Positions 1 through 5,794 of a DNA stretch of 5,913 nucleotides are shown here, one piece after another. Each line of letters begins with the position of its first letter. The first letter of the stretch is position 1. A model generated the notes under the pieces. The model had not been told where the DNA came from and searched no databases. It saw only the letters and a list, made by a program, of their open reading frames with translations. The translations under genes were made by a program, and so were the position numbers. This stretch comes from Gammaproteobacteria bacterium (GTDB taxonomy: Bacteria > Pseudomonadota > Gammaproteobacteria > SZUA-140): NCBI GenBank assembly GCA_026994735.1, contig JALWQD010000183.1, positions 1 to 5,913 of the forward strand. Direction: 5' to 3'.

Positions 1-2441
1 TTGTGGCCGAGTCCGACGAGGTGGAAATCGCCGAAGTGCGCGCCCCTCGGGTGCGTAAGCCACGGATGCGGCGCTATAAAATTCAAGAGGTTATCAAGGT
101 TCGGCAAATTCTGCTGATCCAAGTGGTGAAGGAAGAGCGCGGCAATAAAGGCGCTGCCGTGTCGACTTATCTCAGTCCCGCCGGTCGTGATCTTGTGCTC
201 ATGCCCAATAATCCCCGCGCAGGTGGCATTTCCCGCCGCATTGAAGGAGAAGATCGCAGCGATCTGCGTGAAATCATCGCCAAACTCGAAATTCCGGACG
301 GTATTGGCGTTATTATCCGTACTGCCGGTGTCGGCAAAAGTGAGGAAGAGATCAGTTGGGATCTCAGCTATTTACTGCAATTATGGCAAGCGATTGAAAA
401 AGCATCCCATGAAAGGCCGGCGCCATTCCTGATCTATCAGGAAAGTGATGTCATTATCCGTGCTATCCGTGATTATCTGTCTCCGGACATCGGCGAGATC
501 ATTATTGATAACGCCAAGCTCCACAGCAAGGCAGAAGACTTCATGCAGCTCGTTATGCCGCATAACCTGCACAAGCTCAAGCACTATCAAGACAGCACAC
601 CACTGTTTACCCGTTTCCAGATTGAAAGCCAGATCGAGGCCGCCTTTCAACATGAAGTTCGCCTGCCGTCCGGCGGCTCTCTGGTCATTGATCATACCGA
701 GGCACTGGTAGCGATTGATATCAACTCAAGCCGGGCAACCAAGGGTGGGGATATTGAAGAAACCGCATTGAACACCAACCTTGAAGCCGCCGATGAAATT
801 GCCCGTCAGCTGCGCCTGCGTGACCTCGGTGGACTGGTCGTCATTGATTTTATCGACATGACGCCAAACCGCAATCAACGTGAGGTCGAAAATCGACTCA
901 AAGCAGCCCTTGGCAGTGACCGGGCACGCATCCAGGTAGGGCGGATTTCACGCTTCGGCCTGCTCGAACTCTCACGCCAGCGGTTGCGTCCCTCGCTCGG
1001 CGAATCGGCCCATTGTGTCTGCCCACGCTGTAGCGGTCAGGGCGTCATTCGTAATGTCGAGTCCCTGTCTCTTTCGATTTTGCGCTTGATCACTGAATAT
1101 GCCAATAAGGATGGCACTGCGCGTATTCTCGCACAATTACCTGTCAGTGTTGCCACCTATCTCCTTAATGAAAAACGAAAGGATATCATTGAGATAGAAA
1201 ATAATCGTCAGGTTAGGGTTTATCTCATAGCCAACCCGACAATGGAATCACCGAATTACGAGCTCAGCCGTCTGCGCCGCGAAGAGTTACCGCGTGAAGA
1301 CAGCACCAGCTACGATATGATCGACAATAAACCCGCTGAAGACCTGGAGGAAATGTTACTGCATGGCAACCGCCCACCGCAGGAAAAACCAGCGGTTTCT
1401 GGCATTAAACCCAGCGCCCCTATTCCACAGCAGAATGAAAAGAATGCTGGTGAAGGCTTTATCAAGCAACTCTGGTCCAGCCTGTTTGGCGGTGCAAAAA
1501 CGGCTGACAGCAAGGGCAACGAGAAAAAACGTGAAAAACCCAAAAAGGCCACGGATAGCAACAACCGCGATAGCCAGACGAATAAAGACAAGAGTAATAA
1601 CGAACGTCGCAATAATAATTCCAGCAATGAACGCCGCCGTAGCAATTCCAGCAATTCCCGTCGTGGACCTGGACGCCGTTCAGGTGGGCGGAGAAATAAC
1701 CGCAATGATAACAATGCCGCTGCGACGGGAAACACCAACACGGTGACTGAGACTCAAGCCTCCAGCCGCCAAGGGACAACGGCTGACAATCAGGCAATGA
1801 CCAGCAGCGAAAATACAACCTCCACAACACGCCCTGAGACAGAGAAAGGTAATCAGCAGCCAGCATCCAGCAGTAGCGGACGCCGCCGCAGTCGTGGGCG
1901 GCGTGGACGTGGCGGCCGGCAGAACCCACGCTCGGATCAAAATCGCAACAATACACAGAGCGAACAAAGTCATGCAGACAAAACAACTGTCGCCACAGGG
2001 GGAGAAACAGCTGGCCAGACCGCAGTCGCCACATCAGGCGCTACTGCTGCCCATGCCCATAAAGCACCTACTGAGCGCACAGAGACGCCCCCATTAGTGA
2101 CGCCGGCAGCACACGCGGGCAACAGCAGCCCGGCAACCACAGCGCCTGTTACCACTCAACCGTCGGCAGCGACAAACAAGCCGCCGCAAGCGGGCAAGGC
2201 GACAGCAGAAAGCACGCCTTCTGCGACAACCAGGACCAGCACTGCGCCAGTGGCACAAAGACCACAAAGCAACCCGCCTGCAGCTCCGGCGCAAGTAGCC
2301 ACAACGCCGTCAACGGCTGTCCCCGTGCCGGTGGCGGCAACAGAAAAGAAAGCAACTGCAGCGACAAAAACGTCCGCATCTGCAAGCAGTGCCGGCAAGG
2401 TGACAACAACACCAACGAGCACGGATAGCCAGAAGGATTAA
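1..2441 (+). CDS. rne: Ribonuclease E, 5'-truncated by the window edge
   Basis: RNase E is the main endoribonuclease of mRNA decay and of rRNA and tRNA processing, and scaffolds the degradosome at the inner membrane. The reading frame is open at the left edge; numbering starts at the GTG at position 3, giving 812 visible residues. Comparison with E. coli puts residue 1 near E. coli residue 64-65, so the early S1 domain is missing. Visible in order: the rest of S1 with KEERGNKG (43-50); the 5'-sensor/RNase H region with MPNNPRAGGISRRIEG (67-82); the DNase I-like catalytic part with Mg2+ ligands D239 (AIDIN) and D282 (VIDFID), matching E. coli D303 and D346; and the zinc-link CPRC (C340, C343), matching C404 and C407. 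The small domain runs to about 430. A probable membrane-anchor helix (485-497), two arginine-rich islands (about 532-570 and 626-650) and a Thr/Ala/Pro/Ser tail to the TAA stop follow. The GTG is almost certainly not the real start. The length and tail favour RNase E over RNase G. Confidence 0.97.
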   Translation, partial: VAESDEVEIAEVRAPRVRKPRMRRYKIQEVIKVRQILLIQVVKEERGNKGAAVSTYLSPAGRDLVLMPNNPRAGGISRRIEGEDRSDLREIIAKLEIPDGIGVIIRTAGVGKSEEEISWDLSYLLQLWQAIEKASHERPAPFLIYQESDVIIRAIRDYLSPDIGEIIIDNAKLHSKAEDFMQLVMPHNLHKLKHYQDSTPLFTRFQIESQIEAAFQHEVRLPSGGSLVIDHTEALVAIDINSSRATKGGDIEETALNTNLEAADEIARQLRLRDLGGLVVIDFIDMTPNRNQREVENRLKAALGSDRARIQVGRISRFGLLELSRQRLRPSLGESAHCVCPRCSGQGVIRNVESLSLSILRLITEYANKDGTARILAQLPVSVATYLLNEKRKDIIEIENNRQVRVYLIANPTMESPNYELSRLRREELPREDSTSYDMIDNKPAEDLEEMLLHGNRPPQEKPAVSGIKPSAPIPQQNEKNAGEGFIKQLWSSLFGGAKTADSKGNEKKREKPKKATDSNNRDSQTNKDKSNNERRNNNSSNERRRSNSSNSRRGPGRRSGGRRNNRNDNNAAATGNTNTVTETQASSRQGTTADNQAMTSSENTTSTTRPETEKGNQQPASSSSGRRRSRGRRGRGGRQNPRSDQNRNNTQSEQSHADKTTVATGGETAGQTAVATSGATAAHAHKAPTERTETPPLVTPAAHAGNSSPATTAPVTTQPSAATNKPPQAGKATAESTPSATTRTSTAPVAQRPQSNPPAAPAQVATTPSTAVPVPVAATEKKATAATKTSASASSAGKVTTTPTSTDSQKD
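1455..1493 (+). other. rne: RNase E membrane-targeting amphipathic helix (segment A-like)
   Basis: Residues 485-497 read GFIKQLWSSLFGG. The bulky residues F486, I487, L490, W491, L494 and F495 fall at i, i+1, i+4, i+5, i+8 and i+9, which makes one hydrophobic helix face. E. coli RNase E has a similar short amphipathic helix just after the catalytic half (segment A) that attaches it to the inner membrane. The position between the catalytic core and the first arginine-rich island agrees with that role. Membrane binding here is inferred from helix pattern and position only. Confidence 0.7.
1596..1712 (+). repeat. rne: RNase E arginine/asparagine-rich island with degenerate 9-residue repeats
   Basis: Residues 532-558 form three degenerate 9-residue units: NNERRNNNS, SNERRRSNS and SNSRRGPGR. 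The repeat is also partly visible in the DNA as recurring AGCAAT and TTCCAGCAAT blocks. The basic stretch continues to about residue 570. Basic, disordered islands just after the membrane helix are typical RNA-binding or helicase-binding sites in RNase E tails. This one matches that position, but no specific partner motif can be read from it. Confidence 0.6.
1878..1952 (+). other. rne: RNase E second arginine-rich (RGG-like) island
   Basis: Residues 626-650 are dominated by Arg and Gly: GRRRSRGRRGRGGRQ followed by NPRSDQNRNN. An Asn/Thr/Ser-rich linker (about 570-625) separates them from the first basic island. Such RG-rich stretches commonly bind RNA and resemble the second arginine-rich region of other RNase E tails. 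The RNA-binding role is inferred from composition and position. Confidence 0.6.
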
Positions 2442-2447
2442 CACTGC

Positions 2448-2483
2448 CAGCGAGCAGGGGGCTTGTTCGCCCCCTGCTCGCTG
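2448..2483 (+). terminator. Strong hairpin after rne; possible terminator or mRNA 3'-end stabiliser
   Basis: The arms 2448-2461 (CAGCGAGCAGGGGG) and 2470-2483 (CCCCCTGCTCGCTG) are perfect complements, giving a 14-bp, GC-rich stem with an 8-base loop. It begins 6 bases after the rne stop codon. The bases after it (CCCAGCTTGCTCTTG) contain scattered T but no T run, so it is not a textbook intrinsic terminator. It may end rne transcription, protect the rne 3' end, or reduce read-through into the transporter gene. Confidence 0.6.
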
Positions 2484-2518
2484 CCCAGCTTGCTCTTGTA
2501 CAACAACAGCACAAATCT

Positions 2519-3439
2519 ATGAGCAGGGTCATCAGCGCCTATATCGGCGTTATCATCATCTGGTCCACTACGCCATTGGCGATTCAATGGAGCGTCATGG
2601 GCATGGCTTTCCCTGTTGCCCTGGCGAGCCGTATGCTACTGGGCCTGGGGCTATTACTGCTTTATCTGCGCCTGCGTCGGCAACCTCTCTATTGGCACCA
2701 TCAGCACTATCCTGCGTACTTGGTCAGTGGCCTGTCTGTTTTCTTCGCTATGACAATTGTTTATTGGAGCGCCCAATATATTCCCTCAGGCTGGATCGCC
2801 CTGCTGTTCGCTTTAGCACCCTTTATGACCGGAATAATTAGCTGGCGATTACAGGCAGATCGAGTGCTGTCCTTGACAACCATCATAGCGCTACTGCTCG
2901 CCTTTGCCGGCTTGTTGGTCATCTTTGCTGAAGGACTGGAACTGGGAAGTAATGCCTGGAAGGGTATATTGGGCATCATTGTCAGCACAGCCATTCACAG
3001 CTTTGCCGCCGTCCTTCTGAATGGTATGGGTACGAAAACATCGGCCGTCGCAACCACCGTCGGCGGGCTGATCATCGCCAGCCCGCTATTTATCCTGCTG
3101 GCAGTTTTTTTCGCCGCTGAACCAGGCCTACCCACTGACCGGCGAGCATGGGCGGCCGTCACTTATCTCGCTATCTTTGCCTCGGCAATAGGTTTCCCCC
3201 TCTATTTCTATATTCTCCAACACCTCAGTAGCACGACAGTGTCCCTGCTAACGCTTATCACGCCCGTCACGGCCTTGCTGCTGGGTCAGTACTTAAACGA
3301 TGAAGTGATCGTCACCCGCATCTGGATTGGTGGCATAATGATTCTCGTCGGCCTGGGCCTCTATGCCTTGTCACAGCAACACGCTAACAAGAAAAGCCCG
3401 CCATCGGCAGCGACATCAACTGAACCATCAAAGCCCTAA
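2519..3439 (+). CDS. EamA-family DMT (drug/metabolite) transporter
   Basis: This is a 306-residue polytopic inner-membrane protein with about ten predicted hydrophobic helices. They form two EamA-type halves, roughly residues 5-136 and 148-284. Family-like features are the N-terminal IIIWSTTPLAIQ helix, ALAPFMTGIISW closing the first repeat's fourth helix, and TLITPVTALLLGQYLNDE in the second repeat. The C-terminal tail (about 287-306) is short, polar and Lys/Pro/Ser-rich. DMT proteins export or import small metabolites, and the substrate cannot be told from sequence. The ATG at 2519 is chosen because the first helix begins within ten residues of it and no other in-frame start fits. There is no clear Shine-Dalgarno sequence before it. 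It lies 77 bases after rne, beyond a strong hairpin, and 22 bases before the DUF3592-like gene. Confidence 0.9.
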   Translation: MSRVISAYIGVIIIWSTTPLAIQWSVMGMAFPVALASRMLLGLGLLLLYLRLRRQPLYWHHQHYPAYLVSGLSVFFAMTIVYWSAQYIPSGWIALLFALAPFMTGIISWRLQADRVLSLTTIIALLLAFAGLLVIFAEGLELGSNAWKGILGIIVSTAIHSFAAVLLNGMGTKTSAVATTVGGLIIASPLFILLAVFFAAEPGLPTDRRAWAAVTYLAIFASAIGFPLYFYILQHLSSTTVSLLTLITPVTALLLGQYLNDEVIVTRIWIGGIMILVGLGLYALSQQHANKKSPPSAATSTEPSKP

Positions 3440-3446
3440 TCCCCGC

Positions 3447-3450
3447 GAGG
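3447..3450 (+). promoter_or_regulatory. Ribosome binding site for the DUF3592-like gene
   Basis: GAGG lies 11 bases upstream of the ATG at 3462. This supports that start over a longer reading beginning inside the transporter gene, whose extra N-terminal residues would be polar and atypical ahead of the first membrane helix. Confidence 0.5.
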
Positions 3451-3461
3451 TGTTATACACT

Positions 3462-3878
3462 ATGAATTACTACAGTTTGATCCTTGCCCTGCTCAGTCTT
3501 GCTGGCTTCGCAGTCATGATTTGGGGAATCATCGGCTGGTTGCAGACAAAAAAACAGCGGGCCTGGCCGAACACACAGGGGAGCATCACCCATGCCAGCG
3601 CTGGCGACGACCTGCTACCGGATATTCGTTATCGTTATCAGGTCAGCGGCAAGGAATATAATAACCAGTTGCGCTTGCCATCGGCTACCGAGCCCAGTGA
3701 AGAGTTAAATCAGTCACTGCTGAAGCGCTATCCTGCCGGCAGTCCAGTAGATGTCCGTTATGATCCTGATACACCGGACAATGCCTCGATCGGTGAAGGC
3801 GATCATGCCGCCGACTGGCTCATCATCGCTATCGGTCTGTTGGGCTTCCTGTTTGGCACCTATGCCCTGCTCAGATAA
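3462..3878 (+). CDS. DUF3592-like two-helix membrane protein
   Basis: This 138-residue protein has an N-terminal membrane helix (about 4-26), a soluble middle of about 90 residues, and a C-terminal membrane helix (about 119-136, WLIIAIGLLGFLFGTYALL). The middle shows the DUF3592 pattern: RAWPNTQGSITHA at the start, a DIRYRYQVSGKEYNN strand pair, then KRYPAGSPVDVRYDPDTPDNA, where a basic Tyr-Pro-x-Gly turn precedes V-x-V-x-Y-x-P. The family is widespread and its function is not established. The start at 3462 is set by the first helix and a GAGG upstream. The 22-base gap after the transporter suggests one transcript, though a functional link is only a guess. Confidence 0.82.
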   Translation: MNYYSLILALLSLAGFAVMIWGIIGWLQTKKQRAWPNTQGSITHASAGDDLLPDIRYRYQVSGKEYNNQLRLPSATEPSEELNQSLLKRYPAGSPVDVRYDPDTPDNASIGEGDHAADWLIIAIGLLGFLFGTYALLR

Positions 3879-3946
3879 AGGCAATTGAACCACGATAACG
3901 GAAGCTAGTGGGTTGGCTTGGCAGCCACAGAGAAAGCTCGACTAGC

Positions 3947-4366
3947 CTACTCTGACATCTGTAGCTCTTTCATGAAATCGATATAATCAAGATAATAGAC
4001 TAATGTCACCCGCAGCTCTTCGATCCGCTGCAAGCGATCAGCACAATCACTGTCACATTGACGGAGTCCCTGTTCAACAGCCGCATACTCATTGGCAACA
4101 ATTACTCTCAGACTATCGCGATCCGGCCAGTTAGCATAATAACCATTGACTAAATCCTTGCAGGCGGGGCTTTCAAGAGCCTCGGCACCGTAATCGTTAA
4201 GCCAGCTGCCGCATTGATCAGCATGCCCGACGAGTACTGCCAGCTTGGCAATCAGCGCGGTATAATCCAGAGGCTTTGTTGCACCACTCTGCTCAGCAGC
4301 CGTCACCTGGCCAACAGCGAGCAGCGCAGCCAGCAACAACGTACAAGAAGAGCGTTTAAACATCAT
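3947..4366 (-). CDS. Exported four-cysteine protein of unknown function
   Basis: I do not recognise this 139-residue protein. The N-terminus is a clear Sec signal peptide: basic MMFKRSS, a hydrophobic core (about 9-19), then VTAAEQ, with cleavage likely after A23 or A24. The Cys at position 8 is not in a lipobox, so it is probably periplasmic and soluble. The mature part is about 115 residues, looks helical, and has four cysteines: C52, C69, C104 and C108, the last two as CDSDC. An even number of cysteines in an exported protein suggests two disulfides. The C-terminal third (LQRIEELRVTLVYYLDYIDF) looks like an amphipathic helix. GAGG at 4372-4375 supports ATG at 4366; the adjacent ATG at 4363 fits equally well. 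It follows fieF in the same direction but has its own candidate promoter. Confidence 0.75.
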   Translation of the reverse strand: MMFKRSSCTLLLAALLAVGQVTAAEQSGATKPLDYTALIAKLAVLVGHADQCGSWLNDYGAEALESPACKDLVNGYYANWPDRDSLRVIVANEYAAVEQGLRQCDSDCADRLQRIEELRVTLVYYLDYIDFMKELQMSE

Positions 4367-4371
4367 CAATA

Positions 4372-4375
4372 CCTC
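4372..4375 (-). promoter_or_regulatory. Ribosome binding site for the exported four-cysteine protein
   Basis: On the minus strand TTTTGAGGTATTATGATG places GAGG 5 bases before the first ATG and 8 before the second. Either start is well served, and the protein differs by one methionine. Confidence 0.6.
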
Positions 4376-4398
4376 AAAACAGAGCCAATAAGCCGCTT

Positions 4399-4428
4399 AT
4401 GATAGCCTTGCATGGGCGATGAAGCCAA
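4399..4428 (-). promoter_or_regulatory. Candidate sigma70 promoter for the exported four-cysteine protein
   Basis: Reading the minus strand, TTGGCT (4428-4423) is a 4/6 match to the -35 consensus and TATCAT (4404-4399) is a 5/6 match to the -10, with an 18-base spacer. A start near 4392 would give a leader of about 25 bases. The -35 box sits in the loop of the inverted repeat at 4414-4439, so the palindrome could act as an operator. This is a visual consensus match only. Confidence 0.4.
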
Positions 4429-4439
4429 TATCATCGCCC
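4414..4439. repeat. Perfect 9-bp inverted repeat between fieF and the next gene
   Basis: GGGCGATGA (4414-4422) and TCATCGCCC (4431-4439) are perfect complements around an 8-base centre. It lies 33 bases beyond the fieF stop codon on the minus strand. There is no T run after it in that direction; on the plus strand it is followed by ATTATTT. It may be a weak fieF terminator or a protein-binding palindrome over the next gene's promoter. Confidence 0.5.
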
Positions 4440-4471
4440 CATTATTTAAGAATGATAATGGCGTAACATCT

Positions 4472-5410
4472 TTAATGAGCGGGCGGCTGCTCAAACTCCG
4501 GCAGCGGCTCATCAAGGCTTGCCGGATCTTCGTGGATGATCACTTCGGCATCGGGGTAAGCGGCAATGACGCTGGACTCGACATCATCAGAAATAAGATG
4601 GGCCTGGAGTAAAGTGAGATGGTCATCAAGCTCTAAATGAAGCTGGATAAACACCTGCCTGCCCGAACGCCGGGTGCGCAAATCGTGCATGCCACGAACA
4701 GCCTCATGAGCACAAACAATCTTTTCAATCGCCACCCGGTCATCATCTGGCAATTCCCTGTCCATCAGGTGTTCAATCGCTTCTTTGGCAATTCCCCAAG
4801 CACTGTAGAGGATAAAGATGACAATACAGGCGGCAAACAGGGGGTCAAAACCAGGCCAACCATTAACGGCCAACAGCAAGGCAACAATAACGCTGCCATT
4901 GACCATCAGGTCAGCAGAATAATGCAGATAATCGGCTTTAATGGCTGTCGAGTTACTATGACGAATGGCATGACGCTGGATAGCTAACAACAACAGCGTC
5001 GCCAACATTGAAATGACCATTACGGCAATCCCCATGCCGGCCATTTTGATAGTCTGCTCATTGAGCAAGCGGCTTATGGCTTCGAGAAAAAGAAAGCCTC
5101 CTGAGCCTACAACAAAGGCAGATTGCGCCAATCCCGCCAGTGCCTCCAGCTTACCGTGACCGAAACGATGCTCGGCATCGGCAGGTACAAGGGCGTGGCG
5201 AACAGCCAGTAATGTCACAATCGAGGCCAGGATATCCAGTGTCGAGTCGATCAATGAAGCCAGAATACTGACCGAATCGGTGGCCAGCCAGGCATAAAAT
5301 TTAATGATAATCAGGGCGGCAGCAATTGATACAGAGGCGTAGGTCGCACGACGCATCAAGCGCTCGCTATAAGCGCGATCTTCGTCCTTTGATCGTTGAT
5401 AACTATTCAT
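4472..5410 (-). CDS. fieF: FieF/YiiP-like cation-efflux (CDF) transporter
   Basis: This is a 312-residue inner-membrane cation diffusion facilitator that exports divalent metals (Zn2+, Fe2+) in exchange for protons. E. coli FieF/YiiP is about 300 residues. All known metal sites are present at a constant offset of +10 from E. coli. Site A in the membrane is D55, D59, H163 and D167 (SLIDSTLD and YLHYSAD). Site B in the loop is D78, H81 and H85 (PADAEHRFGHGK). The cytoplasmic dimer site includes H242, H258, H293 and D295 (MHDLRTR, QLHLE, IIHED). The K87/D217 interlocking pair is also kept. Six membrane helices occupy about 22-205 and the cytoplasmic domain follows. The C-terminus (LDEPLPEFEQPPAH) is acidic and proline-rich. 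ATG at 5410 is chosen over an in-frame ATG at 5449 because it gives family length and an 8-base overlap with the upstream gene. The Asp/His site A fits Zn/Fe/Cd transport. The exact physiological metal is inferred. Confidence 0.95.
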   Translation of the reverse strand: MNSYQRSKDEDRAYSERLMRRATYASVSIAAALIIIKFYAWLATDSVSILASLIDSTLDILASIVTLLAVRHALVPADAEHRFGHGKLEALAGLAQSAFVVGSGGFLFLEAISRLLNEQTIKMAGMGIAVMVISMLATLLLLAIQRHAIRHSNSTAIKADYLHYSADLMVNGSVIVALLLAVNGWPGFDPLFAACIVIFILYSAWGIAKEAIEHLMDRELPDDDRVAIEKIVCAHEAVRGMHDLRTRRSGRQVFIQLHLELDDHLTLLQAHLISDDVESSVIAAYPDAEVIIHEDPASLDEPLPEFEQPPAH

Positions 5411-5594
5411 TGTCACGGCGCAATTGCAGATCCACCCGGCCTTGTTCATCCATCTGCATACGGACTTCTATCGGTTGGCAACAGACATGACAGTCTTCGA
5501 TGTAATCGCCCGCTGACTGACTGCGATCAATTTCAATCTCGATCACTTCCGAGCAATAGGGACATTGACAGGCAATCGACTCAAGGGGATTCAA
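5403..5594 (-). CDS. CPXCG-motif cysteine-rich small protein, TTG start
   Basis: This 63-residue protein resembles the small Cys_rich_CPXG family, whose function is unknown but whose cysteine pairs suggest zinc or iron binding. It has six cysteines: C9, C11 and C14 (CQCPYC) and C35, C38 and C39 (CHVCC). The intervening YIEDC and following PIEVR match the family pattern as I recall it. The usual glycine after CPYC is serine here. The TTG at 5594 is chosen because GGAG lies 7 bases upstream and the protein then has the family's usual size; longer readings run into the tRNA gene. Its last 8 bases overlap the start of fieF (ATGAATAG), suggesting translational coupling. A role in metal handling with fieF is only inferred from this arrangement. 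Confidence 0.85.
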   Translation of the reverse strand: MNPLESIACQCPYCSEVIEIEIDRSQSAGDYIEDCHVCCQPIEVRMQMDEQGRVDLQLRRDNE

Positions 5595-5601
5595 TGTCTC
5601 A

Positions 5602-5605
5602 CTCC
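5602..5605 (-). promoter_or_regulatory. Ribosome binding site that fixes the TTG start of the cysteine-rich gene
   Basis: On the minus strand CGGAGTGAGACATTG puts GGAG 7 bases before TTG at 5594. No ATG or GTG gives a comparable start between the tRNA gene and the first cysteine, so this site decides the start. Confidence 0.65.
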
Positions 5606-5652
5606 GAATAAGAATATTGCCATCAAGGCCGCTGGCCAACACAACAGAAAGC

Positions 5653-5739
5653 TGGTGCCGGGGACGGGACTTGAACCCGTATGGCATTTCTGCCGTCAGA
5701 TTTTAAGTCTGATGTGTATACCAATTCCACCACCCCGGC
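5653..5739 (-). tRNA. tRNA-Leu (anticodon UAA), CCA encoded
   Basis: The 87-base gene folds completely. The acceptor stem is GCCGGGG/CCCCGGC with discriminator A and an encoded CCA (5655-5653). The D arm is GUG/CAC. The anticodon stem is UCAGA/UCUGA around loop CUUAAAA, with anticodon UAA at 5705-5703 reading UUA and possibly UUG. The long class II variable arm is GGCA-GAAA-UGCC, and the T arm is ACGGG/CCCGU with loop UUCAAGU. The long variable arm and UAA anticodon identify leucine. A candidate promoter lies just upstream. The protein gene 58 bases downstream has no intervening terminator, so the precursor may carry the cysteine-rich and fieF messages and need RNase cleavage. Confidence 0.97.
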
Positions 5740-5766
5740 CAGGGCTGGCTAGTTTAGCAAGCCACC

Positions 5767-5794
5767 ACTATGCCGTCACCTAGATTGAAGGCAA
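5767..5794 (-). promoter_or_regulatory. Candidate sigma70 promoter for tRNA-Leu
   Basis: On the minus strand TTGCCT (5794-5789) and CATAGT (5772-5767) are each 4/6 matches to consensus with a 16-base spacer. The bases right after the -10 (GGTGGC) are GC-rich, a discriminator type typical of stable-RNA promoters under stringent control. A start near 5760 would give a leader of about 20 bases before the tRNA. The match is visual and modest. Confidence 0.45.

Noticed and set aside
1310..2532. Several long minus-strand open readings opposite the RNase E tail
   Set aside because: They are biased products (runs of Leu/Arg, Cys/Trp or Val/Ala) mirroring the low-complexity coding strand, with no family resemblance. 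The plus-strand frame is the continuous RNase E reading.
3904..3946. Possible terminator hairpins between the convergent genes (GCTAGT/ACTAGC and TGGCT/AGCCA)
   Set aside because: The stems are only 5-6 bp and the outer one has a loop of about 30 bases. There is no T run on either strand, so this is not above chance.
4399..4409. Shared TTATGATAGCC string also found near 5842-5852
   Set aside because: It is an isolated 11-base match without further similarity on either side, so a dispersed repeat is not supported.
5411..5449. Longer FieF start at the ATG at 5449
   Set aside because: It would overlap the cysteine-rich gene by 47 bases and add 13 residues not seen in the family. The ATG at 5410 gives the usual length and a short coupling overlap.
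5595..5687. Longer reading of the cysteine-rich protein extending into the tRNA
   Set aside because: The extra residues come from the tRNA 3' half and spacer. The TTG at 5594 has a proper ribosome binding site and gives family length.
5653..5739. tRNA-Leu as an integration site for a mobile element
   Set aside because: No repeat of the tRNA 3' end is seen elsewhere in the window and there is no integrase or phage-like gene. The genes around it look native.
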